From contig JAPTOF010000003.1 of NCBI GenBank assembly GCA_028554755.1, positions 29,406,001 to 29,470,000 on the forward strand: a stretch of DNA of 64,000 nucleotides. The letters are read 5' to 3'. Shown one piece after another: positions 40,331-53,800 of this stretch (the stretch's first letter is position 1; every line of letters begins with the position of its first letter). This DNA comes from Cordia subcordata. Lineage: Eukaryota > Streptophyta > Magnoliopsida > Boraginales > Cordiaceae. Under the pieces are notes generated by a model that saw only the letters and a list, made by a program, of their open reading frames with translations, did not search any database and was not told the DNA's origin. A program made the position numbers and the translations under genes.

Positions 40331-43300
40331 TAGAAACCCCCCCCCCCCCAAAAAAAGCAATTAAAGTCCTACTGAGGAACGACCACAAAGGTGTTTTCTC
40401 TCCAAAAATAATTTTGAGCTAGTACAAAGTTCACAACTAGTTAAAAATTAAAAGAATAATTTAGATAATTTATCCCCTTTAAATGCCCTCATAATAATAT
40501 ATATTCTCATTCGATATATTGGATGCTCCAAATTCGAAACACAAAGGTGTTGAATCAGTTTGGTTTGCTTAGCACTTAGAACTAAAGACATATTCAAGTT
40601 GAATTATATGGCTAGGTTCTCATTGGATAAGCTGAAGTGAACTATAGGAAAAAGTTCAAGGGAAGCAATATATACAGTACGCTATAGGCAGCATTTTTGG
40701 AAATGCTTAATGGAGAATCGATGAAGGATGTAATATAATCATACCCAACTTAATTATTCGTATTCTTTCCTTCTAAGATGCCAAACCTTAAACAACTTGG
40801 CTTCTCAACACCAATAGTGTGGTGCTGATTAATTTGGAATTGCACAACTTGAATTAAATAAATTTAAAGATAATGACGTTGTTCTTTTTATAGGTGTAAC
40901 CCAAAAAAAAAAAAAAGAGTGACTTTTAGTATATGTAATAATACCACTAAACATAATAACCACTAACTTCGTTGGAAAGTCATATGTGCAACTCAAAGTT
41001 TAACCATTGATAATGACTTGTTCCTAACTATATATATTTCTCTCCACTACATATATACAAAGCGGAGGGCCAACTTTTAAGATTGAGTTAATTTGCCTTC
41101 ATGGGCATCTTTTTGAAGTGGATTACAAAGGTTCAGCATTTTGATTTTTTTGTCTTAATATATATCTCTTGGATTATAGTAATTCATGCGAACTCTTAGC
41201 TAGCCACGAAAGGGTATGGAATTTGGAGTTAATCTAAAGAGTCAATCTAATGATAGAGCATTTGAAGTGTAAGCTAGAGGCTTACTCATCTTGATCAAGA
41301 TCGTATATATCTTTTTTTTTTTTTTTTTGGTGCATGGGGTCATATATATGCCTCAATTAAGAAGTATTTTTCTTTGTTGTCAGCTCTGATATAACTTGTG
41401 TCTAATCAATTAAATCATACTTCTTTTTAATAGGATAATGTTATTAAGAATTTAAACCCTAGTGCAAATTAAACCTAAAAGACTCTTCAAAAGATGTAAC
41501 TTGCCATAAAAAGAATATAAAGTAAAAATAAAAGGGAACAAGATATTGTACTTCTTTGAAGTTACGTTCATCAACTTATGCGGGAAAAAAAAACGAAAAA
41601 AGGAACATTTTTGTTCTTTGTGGGCGCCTCTATTTAGCATGGAGAGGATAAAACATAATCATGAATGGTGACCTTTTCAGAGGGGCATGGGGTTAAAGAT
41701 TAAATGATAATCAAACTTATTATGCTTAATAAAATAGTTGCAAGATTGAATCAAGCTTAATTAAGTTACTTTCGGTGTCCTTTGGCGTCTTAAGAAGTTG
41801 ATTGACCTCCAGATTTGTTCGATTTCACTGTCATTGATTGGGAATTTCAGTTACTTGAACACTTTCGGCTGCCAAATGTAAAGTCTACCTAAAAGCAACT
41901 TAGATTCAAATACGTAATAATCAAACACTTGGATTCTCATTATTATTCGTAGCGATAATCAAGATGATATTACGTGAATAATTTATTATTATTAAATATG
42001 TCTTATAACACTGTAATCATGATGCACTTTAAATAAATCATGTGAGATTCAACCCTTTCTATCACATAGAATATCACATTTAGAGAAGAGTCTTCAAGAT
42101 AAAAATCACAAGTAACTAGATCTTTTAATAGAGGTTTACTTGACAAATAGCCTTAAGAAATCTTGGTCATTCACAAAGATATGTGTGAGGATTATAATAT
42201 ATTAACATATTTGAAGTAGGGCTAATTGTATTTTTATAAAATAACAGTCCACATATTTGAAAACAGAAAAAGATAAATATCGTTATATTTCGAAAAGAAA
42301 TGAGATGAGTGGCGGCTAGGCTACTCGCCCATTACCTTTTTTTTTTTTCTTCCTCCTTTTTTCCGGTCAGCTACTAACCCATTAATTATGCATCCATGGG
42401 TATTGAGAATTGAAACCTAAAATTCAAAATCACTGGAGTCCTTTTCTTTTGTTTTTGGTTAATAAAGATATCTATGGATAATTCATACTAGAAAATTCTT
42501 TCACCACTCATCTATTAGTTTTCTCCAGAAAACTAACTATTCATTTTCTTGAGAGAAAGCGAAGTTGAAAATTTTCATTCTGAGTTGCCAAGCCCCAGAG
42601 GACTACATTTCCTTTTCCCTTAAATTATTATTAAATATCTCGACAAAGCTAGTGGATTCCCAATGGCATTGAGATATTGGCACCATTGTTACAAATTATA
42701 TATGCATTAGAAACACAAAGCAAAGAAAAAAAGGTATATACTGGGATCGAATAATGTTTTTATTCATTCAATAATTTAATATTGATATTGTTTTTTTTTT
42801 CAAATAATGTTGTATGTCACATTCGTGTTTATTCTAATCTTTCTTCCCGAAGACAAAATTATATGGGAGCAAAAATTAAATCCTGCGAGTAGCTTAATTG
42901 AAGAAATGGTAAATGAATCAACACTAATTCTCTTACCTACCTTCTTCGTTTTTGTTTTTTTTTCCCCCCTTCTTTTACGTATTTGAAGATATATCAAAAT
43001 TCTTTCAATGACGAATTTAAATATCTCATAACGTTAATAGCATCTTTCGTACTGAAATCTAACAACACTTTCCAATTTGGGCAACAAAAGCAAAAGTGCC
43101 CGCCATATGAACTCATTTTTCTTCAAATATATTTCCTCTTATGGACCATTAAAAAAAAAGAAAGAAAAAGAAAAAACACTGGGGGCAAGCCAAATCTGAG
43201 AGGAGATCTCAAACTTCAACTTAATGATTGCACAATACCAGTAGCATTACCAGGGAACCAAATACAGTAAGTCAACTTATCACGTCAAACTATTGACTCT

Positions 43301-45454
43301 ACTTTCAACCGTTCAAATTCATGTAGATATCCAATTTAGCACCATTTTCTCCCTCTTTTTTATTTTTATTTTTTTTATTTTTAGAAAAGATTTTCATAGA
43401 TCAAATTCTGAAAGTTCTGGTGCAATGGCTGTCATAGTCCAGAGCTTAACTTCTACACTCTTCTATGCTCCAGGAGTACACGACGATGATTTTTGGCAAA
43501 TGTTAGGTCTTTTTAAAGAATACCAAACACCGATAATACAATACTTCCATATGTCGGGAATTAATTTTAGGACATTTTACGCTCAAAACAAGAAATGTAT
43601 CACTAGATCACTAAATATGTATACGTAACACTTCAATCTTTTACTAGTCTAATTAAAACTATTCATGGTAAAACAGAAAGTCTTCCATTTGGCATTATGC
43701 TTGGAATAATAACGGAATCAAAGAGGATGCTAATGCATATACTGCGTTTTCCTTTAATTGCACATATTTAATAAACATTCTAGTTGGAGTCTAGTTGGAT
43801 ATCTAAGAATTCATGTAAGTGGTGCCAATTTAAGTAAATAAACAGCCAGATATTATGTTCTATTTTATTAAATCAAAGGCCCTATATATAAATAATTGGG
43901 TGTATATATATATATAACTTGAAAAAGTAAGACGGCAAAAAATAAAGGAGCAAATACTATGAAACCGCCAACCAACATAACACTACCCATGATCTTCATT
44001 ATTTGCTCAACCAGAAAAAGAAAAAATCTCCATTATTTGGTTCTGCAAAAAGGTGGTTTATGTTGGTAAAATGCTTCTGTCATACGCTTGTGTACAAAGT
44101 AAATTAAAGTCTCCAATGTGTTCAAACCTATATTACGTGCTAATTAAGCAAAAAGTTGCGATTCGTAGAATGATATTTCACTACCTAGTAAACTATTGAA
44201 TGCTAGACTTCCCACATCTTACTAAGTAATATAATTAAGCATATATCCCACTAGGTACGGTCGATAAGTAACATGTTATTTACTTGAGGGTCGAATATCC
44301 TTGGTGGTAATCATGGTTTGAGAAAAGTGCATATATGTAGGGGCTAATATACTATTTGAGTTGTGAAACATGTGTAATCGTAAATAACAAGTTCTTTATT
44401 GCTCAGAATCGAATAATAGCTTAGAATAATAAAAACATTACATGTTTCAGGAAGAATAAAATTATATGGATACGATCCTCTTTGTGATTCCCATACAAAG
44501 TTTTTGAAGATATGTCTCCAAGTACACCTTGATCATTTCGTCCAAGAAAAAGAGTTCTTCTAATTCCATAAATTCTTCTAGAATATTAGTTTCTTGAATA
44601 TTATTCAAACAAAAATTTCGAATTCCCTAGTATTTCACCAATTAATTAGTAACTTAAGATTCTAGACTTTTTTAAAATGAGAGAAATCCGACTTTACAAA
44701 ATGTTTAAAATGTTCTTATACTTTTGTTGATGGAATAATATCATCTTTCCCTCGTGTAACCTCTATCACTTCAATTTCTTTTTTTTCAAAATTATTTAAT
44801 TTACACTAATAAATATCTTAAATCCGTCAAGTCCACATGTATTAACAACCAATGGAAGACAAAAAGGGAGATGTATATGTGCATCAAACAGTGGATACAA
44901 GTGGAGGAACACGTGTGACAAGGAATTCCAACAGAACAGGTCCATAACCATGATTTAAAAAGAGAAGTTGGGGCACTAAAAAGAACTCTCAGCAAAAGTG
45001 CATATGCATATTTTGGTAGACAGGTGGCTGAAGAAAGGGATTAGCTCCACTGAAAATAGCACACATATAAATTTTGTTGCCTCCCCTACATCTTTACATA
45101 TTCTCCAATTAGCCCCCAATTATAAAAATCATTCACCATCCATCAAACACATTGCATATGGAAAGAGGGAGTAAACACTAGTGGAGGGTTTTAAAAAAAT
45201 CGAGTAAATGTGAACGTCATGTATGATTATCCGATCAAAATAAATAGTGAAAGACCAGGTCCCAAAAAAACAAAATCAATTTATTATATAAGGTAAATAT
45301 TAGGAGCCAATTACATAACCAACAATGAAGAAATAGATAACACAATGGAATAAAGGATTTCATATAAGAAATTGCCAACAATTAATCTATTTGGCACGTT
45401 TATGTTAAAGCTCTCAAATTTAAATTTATATCTTCCTATTATTAGTTATTATAA
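40331..45454. other. Gene-poor AT-rich spacer
   Basis: No supported gene. It contains homopolymers (C run at about 40,338-40,349; T runs near 41,312 and 42,340). Open stretches such as 43,293-43,628 have no recognisable domain. Confidence 0.5.
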
Positions 45455-45850
45455 TTGCCACTTCATCTAAAGGTTTAAAAAGTTTATAAATTTATTTATT
45501 ATATCAACACACTCCCTCACATGAGACAGAGTTTGTTTATTTGATTGAATTAGAATGCCCTGTCACATGGGGGTGGGTTTGGTCTTGAGTCTTAGTTTAT
45601 TTATTTATTGTATTAACATGCTCCCTCAAGTGTAGGTAAGATTTGTTTTTAATCTTGGGCAGTTTTAATGTTTTTAAATGAGTAACAATGAGTTTTGAAT
45701 ATAAGACTGTTCAGTTTCTATGCTCTGATACTATGTTACAGTTACCAACTCATCAAAAAGCTTTTATTCATTTATTGTATTAACACATCTTCTCAAGTAT
45801 AGGCGAAATTTATTTTTGAGTCTTAATTTATTTATTTATTACATTAATAC
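45455..45850. repeat. Dispersed repeat, copy 3 (longest)
   Basis: Contains internal near-repeats: TTTATTTATT..ATTAACA..CTCCCTCA-type lines recur at about 45,500, 45,600 and 45,770, with GCTCTGATACTATGTTA at 45,722. Parts match 14,140-14,335 and 38,140-38,330. Family unknown; such TGATACCATGTTA lines are common in plant repeats. Confidence 0.5.
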
Positions 45851-47182
45851 AAGTTATTGTATCGCCCTTCATAACTAACTTGAAACATGTAAAGGGATGA
45901 TTACACATCAGAAAATCTTATCTAAAGCACTTTTCTCATAAAATTTAGGAAAAAAAGAAACAGAAAAGAAAGAAAACTTTAGCATGGACCTGGATGGGTT
46001 GGGTGTTTGATTGTGTAGGACCTAGCTTATAAGGTGGGGAAAGGAAATTGGAAAAGTATGAGTTAGTGGGCAAAAGTGAGAAGGCTCATCCTAATCAAGA
46101 TCTGCAACTCAAGGCAACAATTATGGTACAAAGTGGCCCTATTAATTGCAGCAATATGTCTCTTCAAACCAAAAGTTGGCAGTGGATGGGACTGTATTTT
46201 GATCTTCTTACCAGAAAAAGGATCTCGACTACTATTTCATTGTGTCTCTTCATCCATATCATCACACATATTTTGAACAAACCAAAAAGCATATTTATTA
46301 TAGCACGCTAAAAATGACTAACAAGTTTCCTTGTCAAGGTGCAGAGGTGAATCTATTCTTTCATTTCCTAAGCGTTACAAAGTCTTAACCTTACACAATT
46401 AAGAAGAACAAAGAGAGAAACTAAAGTCATAATTTTTATGTAAATTTTCAAATTTCCCCCCTCAAATCGCTACTTTTCTTCAACCTTGGTAACGTTAATA
46501 TTGAAATCCCTTACAATATTAAGATTTTATGAAAAACCAACAATAGTAAATTGTCCGCGGAATTATGATTGCATTACTCAAACAAATTAAGTGTGTATAG
46601 CTTCTCATTCCTCAACTAGAAGTCACTATCCAAGGTGTCCGCTTACTTAAGTTTTCTTTGCTCATCTTGTTATTTATCTACCTGCAGAGGGTGGTGGTCA
46701 GGGAACCTAAGGAAAGAGAACCCTAATCCGTGCCTGTTTAATGTACTGCAATAGCTTTGATTTTGTAGGTTGCATTTATATAATAATTTGAACCCTATAA
46801 ATAATTTGGATTGATGGTATCTAGGACTCTAATGGAAATATTCATGTGAATTTTTGGTTTTCCGCACTGTAATTTTAAACCTTTCGAACTTAGGAGTAAC
46901 AATCGTCTTAGGTTCACAACAATCACGGCACCCAGGTGCGACAACAACCGGTAGTGACAAAAGAAAAACTAAAGTACCACGTCAGATGCCACACTTGGTA
47001 GTTCAAATCTATCCATGAATAGAGCTGAGCTTTGCTTCCCCCCACTCATTAATCATTTTCCTAACTTTATCCAAAATCTGCATGCTGCTCTTCTAGCCCC
47101 GTGACACTTTACCTAAGTGGACCCAACATTTGGCTCAAATGTTGGCAAATATTAAAAGATTATTCTGCATCACGAAAGCGAA
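45851..47182. other. Intergenic stretch
   Basis: No supported gene. Short open frames near 46,050-46,310 carry no recognisable domain. Confidence 0.45.
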
Positions 47183-47281
47183 AAAGCTGTATGGTACAAA
47201 ACATCCGGATCAGTCACTCATCTTTGGGAGAAAGCTGTGTAGTACAAGACATTCAGCATCAGTTAGTTTACCTTTTTGGAG
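47183..47281. repeat. Imperfect tandem repeat of about 50 bp
   Basis: Two units, 47,183-47,230 and 47,231-47,281, both start AAAGCTGTRT and end TTTTGGAG or similar, diverging inside. They lie downstream of the L21 pseudogene, perhaps in its former 3' region. Confidence 0.7.
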
Positions 47282-47800
47282 AAAGCCAAACGAGTAAAAT
47301 ATCCTCCAGAATAGTATCAACATAATGGCTTCATCCATCAATGGGAAAAGAGAGGGAGGTGGAGGCAGGGGAGGGGATGGATAACAAGGGAGCACCCCAA
47401 AAACAATACTGAAGCTGCAAAATCTGTATAAATCAAACTGTAGAAATTTACAGGGTGGGAAAGAGAGGCAACTGAAATTTACAAGGATCTCGAGAAAAAT
47501 GACCTTCTTGGTATGAATCGAGAACTTGGCCGTTCTCGTCTCAAGATACAAGCCCTTAAGATGCAAACCTAGACATGATGCGGTTTCATATTTCCAAAAC
47601 TTTTGCCTTGCATGACATTCAAACATGTACACTGGCATGGCCAAGGGGAATACTTCAAGGGGTGCCCCGAAAGATTATTACCATTTAAGATATCAATTTC
47701 ACTGGCCCGGGCCACGAGGGGGAAGTGGTTTCAAGAACAGAGCAAAAGGAAAGGCTATGGGTTTAAAAATCTAAAAAATATCGTAAACAAAATTCATCTC

Positions 47801-50146
47801 CTAAGCTGCAACTGCTACCTTCTCTACTTTCTTGGAATCTGCCTTTGATGGTTTTCCAGATGAAGGGCTTTCTGGCTTTTCAATCCCTTGTATATCCCTT
47901 ATCCTTACCCTTGTTAATTCATAAAGTAGAAACCAAATGTCAGAAGAGCAATAAAGAGCATTTTCACATTTTGGGCCTCGCATAGTAAGACCACAAGCAA
48001 AGAAGAGAAAAGGACGAGGACAACAGGGAACAATATAGCAGAATAAACAGAGCCACTGCGTCCAATCCGTCTAATATGGATTTACCTGTCAATGTCCTCT
48101 TGTTTGTCGATAGTTCTTTCTTTTCTTCTTCTTAAATATAAGGACTTTGGCATCTAATGCCTGCAAGAGAACAGAAAAGAGGACTATGAAATTTTTGACT
48201 AAATATGCAAAGTTATAACTCTCTAATTCCCCTTACAATGGAAAAATTACGAGCCGCTTATCCGGAAAGTGAGGAGGTCGTAGATAAGCAGCTCCTAAAA
48301 ATTTCGGATATATATTATTTGGTTTAAATCCTGAAGTCCCCCCTTTTAAGATATAGACACTATTCCGGGAGAGCCAGAAACAATCTATATAGGAATTATG
48401 AACAGATCCAGCTAGCTTTGGCAGAAGCATGGAGCTTCAATAACTTTACTGTGGTCAACCAAGCACTGAAAAGCCCCGGAATTTACATTCGAACTTCCAA
48501 AGTCTTGCCTCAGAATTCATACATACTGTAGAAACATCTATCTCACTGTTTGCCAAGACCTCTAACATACAGAACCTTCACCTCATCAGTGGATATATCC
48601 TAATCCATCACTTACGAACCACATAACTATTTACTGTATCCATTACAGTAAGCTCTTATCAAGAAATTTAGCAAACCTTTAAGCCCAATATACAGATATT
48701 CAATTGTCACCAAGTTAGTCAGAACAGACAGTGAAGAAAAGAAGTTTCGTACGTGCTCTTCAACAACAGCATGAACAGCAGCATCAAGCAAGACTGGGCG
48801 ACCAATGACCGTCTGAGTCCTTGAACCCAACATGAGAACCTTGTTCAGAATCAACTACAATAGCATGCAAGCCACAAAGGAACATTTAATATTATGAACA
48901 AACATGAACATGATAAAAGAGCCTAGAAAAGGTAAAGGAACAGTAAATAATTGTTTCACTTGAAGTTCACTTACTACGAAAATGGCGTGTCATATGATAG
49001 ATGCACACTATAAATCACTCGCTAAACAGGCAAAATTTACCCTCAATTCTCTATCCATTTGAGAGGAAGATATATAAAACTCATGTATCAATGCCAATCC
49101 ACAATTCCAGGTCAAGAAAAACAAAATGCTATTTCACACTGAAAGAAAAGAAGCTCCTTTTCCACTTTTCTTTGCTTACCTTTCCGTTTTTCTTCTTCTT
49201 TTCCCTCCCTCCTCCCCTTTCTCTTCTTTTATTTTTTCGCAGCTTTACTTCTTAAGCAACTACAAAATGACGCGATATCAATGGAATCCAAAAACAAACA
49301 GTGTCCATAACTATTGTAAAGACTAACTCATTGCACAAAGAAATTCTGATATACATGCCATGATACAGTGTCTAAGACCAACAAATACTTAAATGCCACA
49401 GTTTAGTAAGCCAGCACTATGCAGCACAATCAATATTAAAACAAATAGAAAAACTCGCCATCTCAACAAATTAAAAGTCAAATAAATAACTATAGATTCA
49501 AACCTTATCGTTCACATCACTTTACTTCGATCTCTCTGTAGAGACTGTGTCCCCATTGCTCACCTTAAACTGATGTGAACCAACCTGCACCGCAATAAAT
49601 TACAACTAAGAAAACAAATAAGATAAAACACATAAATTTCTAAGAAAAAAGAAACTTGATGCACGAAATTTATACTATACACAAGATAAATGTTGGACCT
49701 ACATTGAGTCTAAGGAATGCAGCTCTAAATTGAACTTGTCACAACTTGATTACTAAAAACAAAGTAAACAAATATGGACCTGAACAATAGCGAAGACAGG
49801 CTCGTAGGGCTTGAACACCATGTCCGAGTCCTGGACTGGCCCGACAACCTTATACCCAATCTCTGCGGCCTCTCTTTCTATTTCGTCAGCTGATTTTGCC
49901 TCATTTTTTCTCTCATCAATTTCACGTTCATTATCACTAGTGTTTGATCGATAATCGGAGCAGAAATGGCGGGAAAAAATCGAAAATTTGGAGAAAGTAA
50001 ACTGTTTGGTCTGTAGGGACTGTGGAAGAAGAAAATTACAAGAATTAGAGTTTAGGGTTAGGGTTTTAGGAAGATTAAGAAAAAATGAAGGATTTGGAGA
50101 GGAGAAGAAGATGACGGGTTAGTGTTAGCAGCCTAGAAGGCAACAT
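47801..50146 (-). pseudogene. Mitochondrial ribosomal protein L21 (NFD1-type) pseudogene
   Basis: The five-exon structure of a nuclear gene for mitochondrial large-subunit protein bL21m (Arabidopsis NFD1) is still visible: 50146-49780, 49584-49504, 48854-48753, 48160-48086 and 47920-47801. Landmarks include AAEIGYKVVGPVQ, FKPYEPVFAIVQ, VGSHQFKVSNGD, TVIGRPVLLDAAVHAVVEEH and RIRDIQGIEKPE. Four lesions are present. One extra T in a six-T run (50,080-50,085) puts the presequence out of frame. TAA at 49,522-49,524 replaces a codon after ERSK. TGA at 48,089-48,091 replaces Arg after RGH. The last exon lacks an AG acceptor (TTTATG|AATT). Retained introns show it arose by DNA duplication or decay in place, not retroposition. 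A functional copy is expected elsewhere. Confidence 0.85.
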
Positions 50147-50206
50147 CAACTCGCCGTTGTCGCCTTTTGGAGTTTGGTTTAGCGAGAAGTGTTTAGGGTT
50201 TAGTGA
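50058..50206 (-). promoter_or_regulatory. Telo-box motifs at the 5' end of the L21 pseudogene
   Basis: On the minus strand AAACCCTAA occurs near 50,192-50,200 upstream of the ATG, and ACCCTAACCCTAAA near 50,050-50,065 within exon 1. Telo-boxes are typical of plant ribosomal-protein promoters, consistent with the gene's origin. Confidence 0.55.
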
Positions 50207-50868
50207 GGTTTCATTTTCCAAGAAGGGGGAGTTTAGGGGAGGAAAAAAAAAAGAAGGGGAGAATATTTAAAATAATTTTTAAATATAATCCTCTATTTTT
50301 TCAAAATAATTTGGCTAGTTAGACTATTTCTGAGACACCTTTAATAATGAATTAATTATTAAAAGTCCTCTTTTGAGAGTTTGTGAATCCTAAATATTCG
50401 ATCAGGCATTGATCTTAATTGGAATCATTTCTGTCACTAACTGATTAAAATGCTGCATATCTTCAGGGTTTTTTATTTTATTTTTTTTCAACCGAGAATA
50501 TGCATGCTCATATATTCCACATCGTTTACATTTTGAAAATGTACAAGTGCAGTAACATTTAAATAAAAATAAAAATCTAAAAAAAAAAAAAAACCTTGCT
50601 GAAAGATGGGGTACGAAGAAGGTGATAAACTGAATTTGTACAGCCAGAAGAACGGTGATGAAGCCCTACATGTAGTAATTATTGGAGCTAAAATATATAC
50701 AAGTAAATTTAAATATATTTGACAGTTTAAAAAAAATTAAAAAAATATAATACTTGTGTGGTAACTCAACTATGCACTCATCATGCACAGTTCCTAGCCC
50801 CGCAATGAATTCTTGCAACAGGGAAGGAAAGAATAAGAATAAGCCAGAGCAAAATTTGACCTTCAAGT
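50147..50868. other. Spacer between L21 pseudogene and MUCI70-like gene
   Basis: Contains the former L21 promoter and the probable 3' UTR of the DUF616 gene. No other gene seen. Confidence 0.5.
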
Positions 50869-53800
50869 TCAAATTCTGACATCTGAACCGACTTTTCTGT
50901 GGCGCTTGGATTTCCGGTCTCTTGCACGCTTTCCAGTAAGCTTCTTCTCTGGGGTGCTACTGACAATGGTTTCGGTTTCAGTAACGGTCGTCTTTACAGT
51001 ATCATCGAGAATAGGTGGTGGAGGATGCACTTCTGCAACATCACCGGGAGGTGGAGGTAAATGGTCAAGAATATCTCTATGGTACCCCTGCATGCATTAA
51101 GAAATTGACTGCAGATTTAGTTTCACAAGCACAAGTTGGCAAAACAAGTAGTATTTAAGAGGGAAGGCGAGAGCGAGAGAGAGAATCAAGATGTTAACAG
51201 GTGTTGTCTCGATAGCATGCAGAAATGTGAAAGAATGTTCACATATTAGTTAAATGTCAAACATCTCATCACCGACAAACATCTAATCACCAACAAGGTG
51301 AACCGCCATGGAATAAAACAGGGGCAAATGAAAAAGCACACAAGACCTATTTGTCGAGAAATAAATTCTAGTTTCCTTTATGCGTACTGTACCAGGGGTG
51401 CACAAAAAGGAAACGCCAATTGCAGGATTTCAGTTGAAGGCCAAGTATCAGAGATTTGTTCTCCAGATGGATACAATTAACACCAGAAACCAAGAGACCA
51501 GGGTTTTTATTATAGCCAAACTAGTATTGCATGATTAAATAGCTACTACACTTTATAAAGATTTTGTGATTGTTCCATTTCTTCCTTTCTATGACAGCAA
51601 GCGAGCACTTATCGTTTTGAGTTTACAAATGCAGACATGTAGAGATAGATGTTTACTTGCAAAATTTAATGGATGGAATTATAACTGCAAGTCTGCAACT
51701 AAGTCTGCACACTTCTTTAAACTTTCTAGAAACTTTTCAACATAACATATTCGTGGAAGCAGAGCATATAAGTATGATGGAAGTAGTAACTAATAAGATC
51801 ACCTGAACCACAAAGTTGCGCCTTTCACAGTCCAAGAACATATTGACAGTCCAATTCGTCTTTGACCTTATTTTGTCCCTTACAGTGGAAAAACTAATCT
51901 GGTCCCTGGAGGTAAAGCGGTCTACTTCATTGAACCAAAGACATGTAAAGAGGTTGGCTATTGGGATATGTTCCTTTATTATTACACATCCTTCAGGTAC
52001 ATCTGCATCCACATTATGGAACCAAAAAGCTTCTTAAACACATAAAGCTGTGATGAAGCACAAGATAAAAATAGAAATAAGGAGTAAAATAGAAGCACAA
52101 GGTCAGAAATCCCTACCACTTGTAATTGGAAGTTTAGCCACAGAATAGGGTGTTAGACCCTCCTGCTTATAAAATTCAATCTGGAAGTCAATGGAAGCTT
52201 TATCATATTTCCCAGCAGCTTTATTAGCTTCAGCTTCTGCAAATACATCAAACCTCTTATAATGCCTTGATATTGCCAAGCTGGCATTTTTCCTCCACAA
52301 GAACCTGGAAAAATATGAAACAAAACCAGGCAAAGTTCAATCTCCAATAATGAAGTTACCAACTCCTTAAATCAAACTAAGTAATGGAGAAAGAACCAGA
52401 TTATCTTAGCTCACTTTGCTTTTCTTATGGTATAAAAAGTTGAACCTAGAGGTAGAAACCTCATTTCAAACAACAAACAATGTAATTCAGTAGGATAAGG
52501 ACTTTCATGATCTACCTAAGTCAACCCATTTCTTCCCAGAGAAAGAAAAGAAGAAGTCAATAGAGAGATATGATGCTCCAACAAGTGAATTCCCGATTTA
52601 TGTGCAAAAGAGAACCAAAGCTTTCATAGGATTTTCTCTAGAACAAGGCAAACAGCAAAGGAAGGACTTTAGCATGCATAAAATACTGTAAAGGTGCATA
52701 GAAAGCATGAAAATGAACACTCTTCTAAAACTGTCTGCCATGAGAATCAGGACCACTTTAATTCCAAATGCAGTCAGGGGAAACAAACAGTTGACTATAA
52801 CAGTCAATGGAAAAACTATGAAGCAAGAAAATATGGATTTAGCTCATGCAAATTAGCAAGGAGCAAAAGCTTCTAACCAACTACATACAACACTATTGGT
52901 ACATGATGTCAAATAATGAATCATTTTCACATGGTCCAGGATTAGCTTCCCTGCAATGCAATTAGCATCATAAATTACACTATAAAGATGCTTAGCAAAT
53001 GGAAACTAAATTTTAGCATGTCACTTACGATTTTAACAGTCATTCATCAAAGCCTTTAGAGAACAGGCCGCAAAATGGTGACAAGGACTTCATAGCATAA
53101 TTGTAGAATATGTTTGTTTCAAATCTATGCATAAGCAAGGATCCACTTATCAAATATCTATGACCAAGAGGATGAAAAACTACCAATGAGCAGTCATGAA
53201 ATTAAAGAGAACCAATATCAGATGCATAAGAATATTTTTGGCACAAGAAGCATTCCATCACAATATGCACACACCCACACGAACGCACACGCGCGTGGGC
53301 ACACAAAAAACACACACAAAGGGAAGCTTTTCTCCTTTCTGTGAGGTATCCAGACACACTACTCACTCTATACAATCTATATCAGTCCCATCACCATGAG
53401 TCTATGCTACATAGGGTTACACTTGGTTTAATGTCTTCACTACTCCATGCCTAATGAAATCTGACAAGAAGTTGCACAGTGCAGGCAGAAGATGGGGAAG
53501 ACCTTGAAATTTAAACAGCTAAAAGCCATAGTAGATAATGGCACACTTATCAGGCAATTTAACCAGATTGCTTATCCTACTCATCCCCCCAATTCACCCC
53601 ACCAACCACAAACACCAACCCCAAATGTAAGGTTTCTTTTCCTATTTACAGGTTGAAAACAAAATGATTATGGACACTCATGAAAGCACCAGATGTACCT
53701 TTCAAGAATTTGATATGGATCCACAACCAGCTCAAGTTTTCCATCAATCCACAGAGAGTAACGAGCATTAGGAAAAAGCCTATGAAGTAGAAGCTTAGGA

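Noticed and set aside
43293..43628. 111-residue plus-strand frame
   Set aside because: Starts in a T-rich tract coding mostly Phe/Ile; no conserved motif or gene context.
47210..47644. 144-residue minus-strand frame downstream of the L21 pseudogene
   Set aside because: Low-complexity proline stretch, overlaps a tandem repeat and has no homology I recognise.
50050..50065. Interstitial telomere repeat (ACCCTAACCCTAAA)
   Set aside because: Only about two units; better explained as telo-box sequence at a ribosomal-protein gene.
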